Shown here piece by piece: positions 10,974 through 20,814 of a stretch of 25,042 bases of DNA. A program made the position numbers and the translations under genes. Every line of letters starts with the position of its first letter. Position 1 is the first letter of the stretch. The stretch comes from Coptodactyla brooksi. Its lineage: Eukaryota; Arthropoda; Insecta; Coleoptera; Scarabaeidae. The notes below the pieces were generated by a model. It saw nothing but the letters and a program-made list of their open reading frames with translations. It did not search any database and was not told the DNA's origin. The DNA lies in the NCBI GenBank assembly GCA_033557675.1, contig JAWQRM010000276.1, forward strand, positions 1 to 25,042. Direction: 5' to 3'.

Positions 10974-11395
10974 TTAAGCAGACATCTCCTCTTCCGATAA
11001 AGGAAATATTGGATCTTCGTCGGAGGAACCTGTACCAACCTTGGAATGTTAGTTGTGTGTTCTCAATAATATTATCTAAGTCAAACACATTATTTTTCTC
11101 GTCTACTACATGTTTTATTCATGTTTGCCATTCAGTGGCAGATATTCTTGCCAACCCTTCCGAAAAGAAACTTTTCACTTCAAGCGAAGGCAAAATAATT
11201 TCTTCACTTGAAGGAATTATTACACTTCTGTTGATCATATTGTCTACCTGATAGCCAATCAGGTTCCCATAAAGGGAGTTTCTAGATATATTTCATATTT
11301 CTACATTTAACAATCCATCGTGCTAAATTTTACCATCAAGCCATATAGCAGTGTCTTGTTCCTTCCATGACGTATTCTAAGCACCATTATCCATC

Positions 11396-11517
11396 ACAAT
11401 TACGCTATTTTTCTCTAAATGTGGTAAAATATTGCTCAACCATTGCTGCAAAACTTGAGTATTCATACCTTCGTGGTAGTCACCTGTGCTTTTCGATTCA
11501 AATATCAGTGGTCCGTT
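11396..11517 (-). repeat. source copy of a segment repeated at 12013-12133
   Basis: This part of the transposase catalytic region is present again, in the same orientation and diverged by roughly 15 percent by eye, at about 12013-12133. This copy keeps the open reading frame. Confidence 0.75.
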
Positions 11518-11983
11518 TTCGACAAATTCTGTATCGCTACTAATATGTGTAATAATTAATTTCTTACCCTTACTAGTCGGATCCTTCAAACCAACTGATA
11601 ATCCTTCAACGTAAGCCTGACGTGGATTAATTATACTTTTGTCCTTCCATATCTTGGATTTCGTGTGACTAGCATTGAGCCACATTTCATGTAACAATAA
11701 GTAATAAATTTTGCGACTGTTTTGTCGATATTTTCTGATTTTCATTAAATAATGTCGTCTCCATAATATCATATCTTCCTTCTCTACTAACATATGATTT
11801 CTACCCCTCTTTTCCCATACAAAACCTTAAGTCCTTTAGCAGTTTCCATACAAGTGTTCGTCTAACATGTGGCAGCAGTTCATGTCTTCTCATTTCCTGT
11901 TAAAAATGTGTTATTAATAAGAAATAAATGTACCGACACGAACTTACCTGAGTAATTTTACTGAGTGTTGGTAATTTATTTTG

Positions 11984-12159
11984 GAGGAAGAATCCGTACG
12001 AAAATTACATCGCAATTACGCTATTTTCCTCTTAATGTGGTAAAATATTTCTTAACCATTGCTGAAAAACTTGAGCATTCATATCCTTTGTGGTAGTCGT
12101 CTGTGCTTTTCGATTGGATTTCAGTAGTCCGTAGAGGAAGAATCCCTACGAAAATTACA
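11984..12159 (-). repeat. inserted duplicate segment flanked by 26-bp direct repeats
   Basis: gaggaagaatcc followed by gtacgaaaattaca at 11984-12009 recurs with one change at 12134-12159. Between them lies a second copy of the 11396-11517 catalytic segment. A piece of the transposase has been copied into its own N-terminal region, with a target duplication at the join. Confidence 0.7.
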
Positions 12160-12425
12160 CTGAACAAATTTCTTTTGACCTTCAGTTAATTCTTTCTTTT
12201 GATCCTTAATTTAGGTGGCGAACTAAGAAATTCGCGCGATTTTATCTCCTTAATAATTCTCCAGATAGCTGAAGCTAGAAACTCCAATGTTTTCTGGAAT
12301 GAACTTCTCACTTTGTGAGTACTGGATGGTCCTGCCTTCGTAGGAACAGCCTCGTTAGCCATCATAAACTAATATTATTTACAATAAAAATTAATGAAAT
12401 TAATAGGATTTAAAAAAATACTCAC

Positions 12426-12900
12426 CGACGAATCACGAAATAAACAAATTCCCAACACTACAGAAAGAAAGTTTTTGAACGCCTACACTTAACACTGTCC
12501 GTCAGTAAGGTGTTTCTGTTTAATATGTGATGTTTATTAAACGCCGTATAATGCGTGGTGTTTGTGTGTCTTTGTGGCTAAGTGCGTTTTATTAATGCTA
12601 TGTATTTGTATAACCGAGCTCTGGAATAGACATAAACACCAACAAAAAAAGGTCTAGTGGAGCGATATGAAATTATCGATAGCCCGAGTTATAGACAAGA
12701 GATAGAGACCGAGAGATAGTCCATCGACAATCTATCCAAGATAATCCGCGAGTTTCAACTCTACGGTGTATTCAAAAACACCCTCCTAGCTTAGGACGTT
12801 TTTGCTGGGATGCGCCGAGCATCAGCGGAAACTACCAGACAAGATACCACCAGAGAGAAAACTTTCATTGAGAAAACCAAGGCAAAGATCTTAAATGATT
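12426..12900. other. spacer between transposase and gag-like remnant
   Basis: Contains the likely 5' end of the transposase element and a short stretch of agagata-type repeats near 12690-12725. No gene is visible. An LTR or terminal repeat could lie here but I could not define one. Confidence 0.35.
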
Positions 12901-12904
12901 TTGC

Positions 12905-13359
12905 ACTGACGATGTTGTAAGTAATTTTCTTCGGTTGATCCCATTGACGAAACCAACGTAGATTTAGAGTTAAACATAGAATTAGATTTATTACTCGAAA
13001 GATTTAATAGGTTAAAATTAAAAGAAAACTCTAATTTAACAATGACTTCGCCAACTTTAGATGTTAAAAACTTGCGGTTCTATAATAATATTAACGCATC
13101 ATTTTGATGTAGCAAATAGAAACAATTTTCAGAATACTTTATTGCTAAACGGTATATTAAATAATTAGAAGGTAGAGCAGAAGGCATAGTCGCGATTAGT
13201 GGAGATTCCCACAACTGAGACTTAATAAAAAAAAGTAGTATACAAAATTTTGGTGGTCAAAAAGATGAAAATTGTTCCAATCAAAATTTAGTCGATTTAC
13301 GTCAAAACCTCAATGATACCCATCCAACTTCATGAAAAGGTTCTGCACTTGTTGAACAT
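12905..13359 (+). pseudogene. decayed LTR-retrotransposon gag-like fragment
   Basis: Broken + strand frames give LEGRAEGIVAISGDSHN (about 13165-13215). Then come QNFGGQKDENCSNQNLVDLR (about 13240-13300) and, after a frameshift, PIQLHEKVLHLLN. This order (domain with L.GRA, then FGxQ, then an ETP[IL]xF/H-like block) resembles Gag capsid regions of Gypsy/Copia-type retrotransposons, which package the element RNA. Stops and frameshifts are frequent. The sequence stops at the Tigger terminal repeat at 13362. No protease or reverse transcriptase of this element was found. Confidence 0.45.
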
Positions 13360-13361
13360 TA

Positions 13362-15186
13362 CAGGTAACCCTCCTATAACACGATATCCTATAACACGGT
13401 TTCACTCTAACACTATTGCAAATTTGCGAAAACCCTCCTACAACGCGGTCACTTACAACACGGTTTCGCTCGAACACAATAGGAAATTTATGAAAACCAG
13501 GAAGTGGGGTAATATCCGAATTTTATTTTATCAAAACTCTCGCTACTGCATACTACATATAATCATTTAGTACTTTCGTGTTTGAATTGTGTTCTATGTT
13601 GAAGTATTCAGGTGCATCGCGGGCTTATTTGTGTATGTATTAAGGAATATATTTTTATTGGTTAATGTTTAGAATACCCAAGTCCCAATATAAGGTTCGA
13701 CAGAACGTTATATGTATTTAAAAAAATGAAGAAGATTAACAATAAACACAACTTACGTTTATTTTTTTATTTTTGGAGGGAAAATGAGATTTCTTATACT
13801 AAACAAAATTCATTTTTATCTTTAAGACTAATTTTTAACAAAGTTAATTTCAGTTCCAAACTATGTGTGATAAAAATAAAGAAACATTTAAGAGAAAATT
13901 TATTTCTCCACATGTGAAGATTCAAATGCTGGATCGTCTTATTAAGGGAGAAAAAGCATTGCTAAAACTGAAAACTTAATTGAAGCGACAATTAGAACAA
14001 TTAAGCAAAATGAAGAGAAAATTAGAAGTGTTGTTGCTGTATGATCTGCGATTTCTGCAAAATACGCAGCTCGTCCCTGAGCGAAAATAATTTACAGAAT
14101 GGAAAAGGCTCTAAGTATTTGGATTGATGATAGCTACCAAAAAAGAATTCTGTTAGATGCCACTGATTTTAGCCCTGAATTTTTCAATCCAGCAAGGGTT
14201 GGTTTGAAAAATTCAAGAAGCGATTTGGAATTCATAGCATAAAAATTCGGCTGATCGTGAAGCTACTAGGGCATATCCTGAAAATTTTGAAAAAATATAG
14301 AAGAAAAAGGATGCACACCACATCAAGTTTTTAATGCAGATGAAACTACGCTTTGGTGAAAATAAATGCCTAATAAAATCTTTACCTCGAAATGTACCTG
14401 GATTTAAGGCATCAATAGATCAAGTAACGCTACTTTTATGCAGTAATGTAGCAGGAGACTTTATGACAAAATCTTTTCTGGTTTATAGATCTTAATATAG
14501 AAAAAAATACGTCACCTGTATATTGGAGACTAAATTCAAAAGCTTGGGTAACTTGAGAGTTATTTAGAGATTAGTTCTTAAATTGTTTTCTACCAGATGT
14601 TGAAAATTATTTAAAAAAGAAAAATGTGAACTTCAAAACGTTGTTATTATTAGATAATACTCCAGGATACCCATAAGATTTAAGTCATCCAAATGTTCAA
14701 ATATTGTATTTGTCACCAAACACTACTTCATTATTCTAATCATTAGATCAAGGTAATGTTTATACCTTTAAAATTTATTACGTCAAAAGATCGTTACAAT
14801 AAATTCTAGATATGTATAACTAATCGAAATCAATTGATGTAATGGAAGCTTGGAAGCATTTTACAATTAAGCACTGTATCAGAACATCAACTTTTGGTGG
14901 ATGTTGGAAAAAAATTTGGCCATCAGTTGAAGTAGGTAACGAGTTTGTATCGTCACAAAATGGCATTGATAACATATTAGAACTTGCCAAATCGATTGGA
15001 GGAGACGAGTATCGGGATATGACCACTAAGGACGTTCAAGAATTATTGGTTTCAAAATTGCCTTTGACCGTATAAAGGAATTTAGAATAACTTTGTCAGA
15101 TCCAGCAAACAACAAAAATTACCGATGAGATCAGAAGATGTCAATAATGAGACTGAAGGTGATAGCATTCACGTGAAAGAGTTACG
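13362..15186 (+). mobile_element. Tigger (pogo-type Tc1/mariner) DNA transposon, copy 1, decayed
   Basis: The element begins CAGGTAACCCTCCTATAACA directly after a TA (13360-13361), the target dinucleotide used by Tigger elements. Subterminal CCCTCC and AACACGG motifs are repeated at 13368-13402 and 13433-13467. Transposase pieces on the + strand follow: SIWIDDSYQKRILLDATDFS (about 14113-14172), VFNADETTLW with a catalytic Asp (14319-14358), LLLLDNTPGYP with the second Asp (14641-14674), then HPNVQILYLSPNTTSLF. An open stretch at 14842-15075 holds CWKKIWPS. The protein is a CENP-B-related DDE transposase, now interrupted by many stops. A matching 3' terminal repeat is not visible; homology to copy 2 ends at about 15186. 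Confidence 0.8.
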
Positions 15187-15191
15187 TCATC

Positions 15192-15233
15192 GCTCCTGAA
15201 GCGCTAACTTGGTTAGCGAAACGTACGTCGAGC
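15192..15233 (+). ncRNA. hammerhead-ribozyme-like structure
   Basis: The bases can be laid out as a hammerhead. Stem I is GCTC (15192-15195) with GAGC (15230-15233). CTGAAGC sits at 15196-15202 where the rule is CUGANGA. Stem II is GCTAAC/GTTAGC (15203-15208, 15212-15217) with loop TTG, closed by the expected G-C pair. GAAA is at 15218-15221, a minimal stem III is C/G around GTAC, and GTC ends at 15229 as the cleavage triplet. Only the base at position 9 (C instead of A) breaks the core rule. Such minimal hammerheads are known in Penelope-like elements and retrozymes. It lies at the edge of Tigger homology. Activity is uncertain because A9 is usually needed. Confidence 0.5.
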
Positions 15234-15523
15234 ATCCTCTCTTCGCATTTTGGGTAGTGGTGATTTCATTTTTAACAAACAAAACGAACAAAATAAAACA
15301 AATCTTCCAGAACAAACAGCGTTTAAATGTCCAATTTTCTATCAACGATCTAGAAAATGACGTGATTAAGTTCTTCCAAAGCTATATCGAATCAAAATTT
15401 GTATATGCAATCCATTTTAAAGACGAAATCAGTCTGGCTGCTAAAAAAAATGCAGACTTGATAAGTCATCATAATACAAGTTTTGTAAGAACTCACTACG
15501 GGGGAATCGTCCGAATACGCTAA
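15209..15523 (+). other. open stretch of unknown origin next to the ribozyme-like site
   Basis: About 100 codons are open on the + strand, including FSINDLENDVIKFF and AAKKNADLISHHN. I do not recognise the protein. Its nominal start lies inside the hammerhead-like loop, so it is not a credible gene start. It could be part of the retroelement that carried the ribozyme. Confidence 0.2.
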
Positions 15524-15639
15524 AAGAGTACTAAGAGACCAGATATTTACACAAGTTGGAAAGGAACAGACTACATGGTAGCCAAAGGAGAATGTGCTAG
15601 TGTATGCAGACCATAATTTTTACGCTACTTTCATACTAA

Positions 15640-16030
15640 ATTGTTCATACTAACGTTGGGATGCTTATGTATTAGGAGCTTAAATGTGCTCATGCTCACA
15701 ACTCACTTATGGAGCTCGAATTTAGACACTTACCAAAGAGCTATGAAGTGACAAATATCAGAAAAATGTTTTAGAGACAGGAAAAGAAACACCTGAGCAA
15801 CAGACATGCAGCTTTGCTGGTCATACGACTATACGCAATGACGAGAGAGAGCCTATCACATTACTCTAATCTTACCAAAAGATCAACAGGCAGACCACCC
15901 GTGCGCTGGACTGATGACTTAAATGTTGAGACCTCCTTGGTAGATACTTTACGTAGACAGGGACAGGAGACGTGAGAGGGGCCTATGTTCAAAAATGGAC
16001 CGAGAGAAGACTAAAGAAGAAGATTGTACT
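15640..16030 (+). pseudogene. non-LTR retrotransposon ORF2, C-terminal end
   Basis: Broken + strand frames read LTYGARI, then TYQRAMK, then FRDRKRNT, and finally KRSTGRPPVRWTDDL (15875-15921). An EGPMFKNGPRED-like tail ends in A/G-rich repeats near 16010-16022. This order is the C-terminus of the RTE/craniofacial-like LINE reverse transcriptase. Stops and shifts make it dead. It is in opposite orientation to the related fragment at 2330-3160. Confidence 0.7.
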
Positions 16031-16039
16031 AGGATTCTT

Positions 16040-17690
16040 TTTGTCCAGAATGTTACAATACTCCACTTCGTGGCGTTAATGCCATATGAAGTAGAAAATA
16101 CGAAAAGTAGTACACTTGCCGCCCTTTTAATTTTTGATTTATCTTTTCTTTCAAATTATAACACCAATATGAAATAATTAAGTATACATAATTAATTTAT
16201 ATGACTTGATTAATGGATGTTTAAATCATAACTTTTTTCAAAACAAATATAACAAATTAATTTTATTTAAACAAAAACTGTTCTAATGATAGTTTATATA
16301 ACAGTAGTTTAGTTTTTCGCTCGTGTGCTGCCTTTGAAAATCATTGAATGAAAAATGCGAAACTTGATGTTCACATTCAAATAGTGTATGAAATTACACG
16401 CCTCAATTTATCACTACAGATAACTAAGTAACACGTAGCACACATTTATCGGAATATTTATAGTCGGAACAAAAAATATTGGTACTACAACAGTAGAGCA
16501 AACACTAATTATCAGGTAAAGAAAGAGATATTTTATGTACATACATTATACTTTGCCTTTTGCCTACTAACTGTTTGGAAATTGTAACGCGGCGTATCAT
16601 GTTCATAGCGGGTGTTAAAAATGTCTAAGTGCTTAATTGCAGTACACATATTTCCGGTACACAACTGTATAGTACTTTTAGGTATATAACTTTATGTTTC
16701 GTGTTTGTTTAAGCCCGATCAGGGGCTGCAAAAGATAACAAGGGTTTCCTATTTTTAAAAGGATATGTTAAACAATTCTCGATATCATAAAAACTAATAT
16801 AAGAAGATGTTGTAAAATACTCATTTATCTTTCATTTTTGTCTCATGCCATTATGATGTCCCATTTTATGATTATAAATTATTGCATAGTAAATTAACAT
16901 TGTCAACAAGATGTAGTAAAAATGTATTGTAGGCGTATATTACAGTAAATCCCATCAACAGATTGATGGTCTCACAAAAAGCAGTAAACATTTCATTATC
17001 TATATCTGTTATATTAGCGTTAAAAAACAACTTCTTCAGATGTCGAATCGATGGAACTGTTTGTAAAAAGGATCAATGAAATGAAACAAACCAAAGAAGC
17101 TAAAGGCACCGCAGCAAATACTTAATCTAATGGTGAAACACCTCAATGCAATAACATAATTTCAAGTTCATGACAAGGTAGTGGGAGTTTGAAAATTAAT
17201 TTCACGAAACTTGAATAGTATCTATTTTCTAGATGATGTTACTCAATGGTGAAAAAAATTTTTTTTGTTGAAGTTGGCAACCTTATATTTCTCATAAATG
17301 TTTATTATTTAGTTCATATATTAAGAAGCAGCAATAACGGTTAAATCAAATTTAATGTTACAAATACAAATTTTCAGGTCGTACTGCAAAAATGGCGTAA
17401 ACGTCATACGCATAATAGAACATGGCATGCGCCATGCCAATTAGACATAATCCATAAACCTTATGGATCATGTCTACCTAATATTATTGCAAATGGGGGT
17501 ATTTGGAAACACAACACGCGTTTATCTCATATTTGGGTTTCAATCTAAATTAGTATAACATAACCTTATCCGGCATTTTGATGCTTTCCATACGTGATTT
17601 TATTTTAATTCTTTATGTCCTAATAAGCACTAATAATGTAACAATGTACTTATAAGTAGCAAATAGACTTATACTTACCCCTAACCAAGA
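16040..17690. other. AT-rich region, no gene seen
   Basis: No supported gene. The only structure noted is the hairpin pair at 17421-17476. A short open stretch at about 17040-17125 (VKRINEMKQTKEAKGTA) could be a chance exon-like piece. Confidence 0.45.
17421..17476. repeat. two adjacent hairpins
   Basis: catggc-atgc-gccatg (17421-17436) is a 6-bp stem with a 4-base loop. Directly after it, 17442-17457 pairs with 17461-17476 in a 16-bp stem with one mismatch and a 3-base loop. Their origin is unknown. Confidence 0.55.
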
Positions 17691-18079
17691 TGATCTGTAG
17701 GTAACAAAAAGCTTTTGTGCGAATAATACAAAGTGCCACCACCAAATGGAAAATACGGTTCTTTAGAAGCATTCTTATATGCAGATGTAGTAAATTCCCC
17801 CTCCCTTGCCCTTATCTAGAGCATACGGTTTTCGGTTGGAGTGCGAAAAGAAATATTGCGGTCCTTCTATTGTATTTACGCGACAAACCGAAGATAAAGT
17901 TGTGTCCCAGATCATAAAAATAATAACACTCCAATGTTGCAAAATAATTTTACTGAATTTAAATTTTACAAGTTTTAGAATAGACATATCGTTTAATTAG
18001 ACTAATGGAACCATAGCTAAAATCATCTAAAGTCCTAAATCATAAATTTGTCCTAAAGTTAAAACTAGCAGATGTGACG

Positions 18080-19260
18080 GCACATGACTTTCTCTTACGC
18101 CGACCATGGTTTAATTATGCTTATAACTCGAGAACTGTTGATTTTAAGCATATACTATCAGCATACACTATTAGCATATATTATGATTACAAAAATATAT
18201 TTTGTTACAAAAAGTTGTAAAAAAATCGAAAAAATTTACCTAAAAAGTACCTCAATCCTTATTGTGACCAGATTATATAATAGTTAGCTTGTATGTAAAG
18301 TATTGCTTTAATCAGTAGTTAGTCTAATATGGCATTCGCAAAAAAAGTCGATGTCCAGATTTTGATGGATCTTGACGAATTAGGCTATTTGTGTAGTCAT
18401 CTATGCTATTTTTGGTGGTTGGTCTGTCCGTCCATCCGCCCGTCCACGTGTAAGTCGTTTTTAAACTACCACATTAGACTGATCAAAACAATACCTTACA
18501 TACAAAATATACTTTTGTAATCTACATAAAATTGCGAGTAAAAACTATAAGGATAGTATATCTGCTAGTTTATTTTCAAATGTAACAAACAATTTTTAAT
18601 TTAAATACAAAGTCTTCTATAGGGGTATATAGAAATGACGATAACTTCCCTAAATGGGCATTTAGAAAAAAATCCAAAAACCCGTGACTTTTATTTTTTT
18701 ATGTAGCTTAAAGGTTAAAAAAGAAAAATTAAATTTATAATATACAAGAGCAGGAATGAGAAAAAATTATATTTTTTTAACCCCCTAGCGAGTCCGCGGG
18801 TGTGCCTCTATTCTTTTATCAACTTAAAAGGTACGGCCACTAATAAGGAACGATCTGGTCTTTAGCCGATCTCGATATCTCTTCTCGTTTCTGAAATATT
18901 GCAAACAATGTGTTTTTGGGGGTAACTTTAAGCCCCCATTGCAGACCGAAAAAAAACGGGACGCTGAAAAAATAGGTGTCAAATACTTTGTTACAAAAAG
19001 TTGAAACAAAATCAAAAAATTTTTAGGCTAAGTACTTCTACCATATGGACAATTTTTACGAAATCCTTATTGTGACCACATTATATAATAATTAACTTGG
19101 AAAAGTATTGTTTTACTCAGTCTAAAAAGTCTCTTATCTAAAAATAGCATAGATAGGCTACAAAAAGCCTAATTCGTCAAGCTCCATCAAAATCTCGACT
19201 TCTCGAATCTTGCGAATGCAATACTTTCTCGTAAGAGAAAGTAAAAACTGTTCTTTTTCT
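18080..19260. repeat. composite interspersed repeat with direct and inverted units
   Basis: Unit A, containing gttacaaaaagttg and ccttattgtgacca, occurs at about 18203-18325 and again in direct orientation at about 18988-19125. Unit B, containing tttgatggatcttgacgaat, occurs at about 18330-18412 and in inverted orientation at about 19141-19227. A small hairpin actttctc-gtaa-gagaaagt lies at 19223-19242. Between them are A/T runs and a stretch with gtccgtccatccgcccgtcc. No protein is encoded. This looks like a non-autonomous or satellite-like family assembled from more than one copy. Confidence 0.6.
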
Positions 19261-19264
19261 TCTT

Positions 19265-20440
19265 TTCTTGTCATGGCATTACAACCTCAGGTGAGTTTCA
19301 ATGAGTTTCACGATTCTTATTTATTTCGTCCTATCTTTCATCCTTTAAACATATCCTTGTCAGATTATTCCTCTGCGCTTTATAGATCTTACAATATCGG
19401 TTCCTGTGGCAATGATGCCAAGTTCTTCTAATTTTCCAGTAGCCACACGCGATCTTGATATCATATATCCTCCTGTTTATAAGAACAAATAATATACAGT
19501 TGAATAAAACGACGTGAACTTACACACAGTTACTCTATGGCAAAGTCCAATAAATTTGAGAAACCCTTAGAAATAGTATCTATAAATAAGTGTTTTAACA
19601 CACGTGTAGTATAAGTATAGGCTATTCCATACAAGTTAGTGACCCTGGTGTATGTTTTTGAATACCAAACACATTACGGAGTAATACAGATATCTGTAAA
19701 ATGTCGTTATATTTCAATTTCCAGCTCTCCATCAATCTTTCTCTTTATTGCAATTATAATGTGAAAATTGTCATGAATACGAAGGAAGCATTTCTCATGC
19801 AAATTCTTTTCCACTATTGCAAGGAATTCACATTACGGATATAGAGAGTAATGCAATAAATGAAAGTAATATATCTTGCGAACACCATATAAAATTATGT
19901 GAAATGTATAAAAATATAAAATATATAAAACAAAAATAAATAAATTAGTGAAATGCAATGGATAGTATAAAATTTACTTAAACGTAGATATATTCGCAAT
20001 GATCACCATTAGTTGGTAAAACATTCTTACTGATTAACAAAGAAATTAAATTAAGGCAATTTTGCAAAGTTTATTGGTAATTAGGTTAATTTCTAATGTT
20101 AAAGTGCTTTACAAATAATACTTATTATCCTTTTTAGAAAACAAAAGAAAATCGTGCAATTTCTACTTTTGAAAAATACATTCAAAAATACAGTTTCGGA
20201 TAAAAACTGTATTTACAACACGCATAATCAAATAATTCAGAAAATGTTACAGCAATACCAGGTTGAATGTAAAAGATAACCTTGATGACTTTCGATTCTC
20301 GCTAGTCAAATACGAATATCATATCTAAAAGTTCCAACAGTAAGCAAACTGTTAGATTGGGGACCATTTGAAAGTTCACACCTAGAACAGCCATTGCAAT
20401 TGCCACCCAAACGGATGGGAGGTTAAAAATTAAATGGATT
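19265..20440. other. no gene seen
   Basis: No convincing gene or repeat. A - strand stretch near 19470-19390 has splice-like borders but I could not recognise a product. Confidence 0.4.
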
Positions 20441-20443
20441 ACA

Positions 20444-20615
20444 AAAGTTTATAATAAACAACGTACTCTGAAAGATGCGTTATTTATTATAAACTTTCTT
20501 ATATTTTTTTAGCTTATAAAAAATATATTAAGAAAACATAAATTATAAAGGTTAAAGGGATTATAAAAGTGTATAATAAATACGTATACTGAAATATACG
20601 TTATTTATTGTAAAT
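20444..20615. repeat. two tandem hairpin units
   Basis: Unit 1 has arms 20444-20463 and 20478-20497, 20 bases each with one mismatch, and a 14-base loop. Unit 2, about 110 bases on, has arms about 20570-20588 and 20595-20614 with a bulge. The flanks aggttaaa...ggatta/ggatta are shared, so this is a tandem duplication of one palindromic unit. It could be a small MITE or satellite seed. Confidence 0.65.
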
Positions 20616-20814
20616 AAATATTTTATATTTAAATACAAATTTATTTATATTTATTATATAAATGGTTAAGTTCCGAAAACTTGTAAAAATAAATAAATAT
20701 ATATTTTTAATTAATACAAATAATATAATATAATAATACGTAATAATAGTATTACAATAGAATAACATGCAACTTTCTTTTTTTCTCATCGGAGTCAGAT
20801 ATACACACACGTAA

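Larger units (their letters stand above)
10974..12362 (-). pseudogene. DDE (DDE_3/IS630-Tc1-like) transposase pseudogene with intron and internal duplication
   Basis: It reads from ATG 12362 (MANEAVPTKAGPSSTHKVRS) through LPTLSKITQ, across a 51-base GT-AG intron (11947-11897), into EMRRHELLPH. A 138-codon open stretch at 11793-11377 follows. That stretch carries WKDKSIINPRQAYVEGLSVG, KGKKLIITHI and VIVMDNGA, the last holding the second catalytic Asp. The first catalytic position is HEMW where the family has DETW. Downstream are FFSEGLARISATEW and an acidic tail ending EEEMSA before stop 10974-10976. The third catalytic block is missing. Stops, frameshifts and a copied segment (12010-12159) show it is dead. 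This family is frequent in insect genomes and is sometimes annotated as a host gene. A donor gtgagt at 12425 suggests a 5' UTR intron. Terminal inverted repeats were not identified. Confidence 0.7.

Noticed and set aside
17040..17125. Exon-like stretch after cttcttcag ending in TAA
   Set aside because: Only about 28 codons, with no partner exon and no recognised family.
19390..19472. Exon-like stretch on the - strand with acceptor- and donor-like borders
   Set aside because: Two frames look equally plausible, neither is recognisable, and it sits beside repeats.
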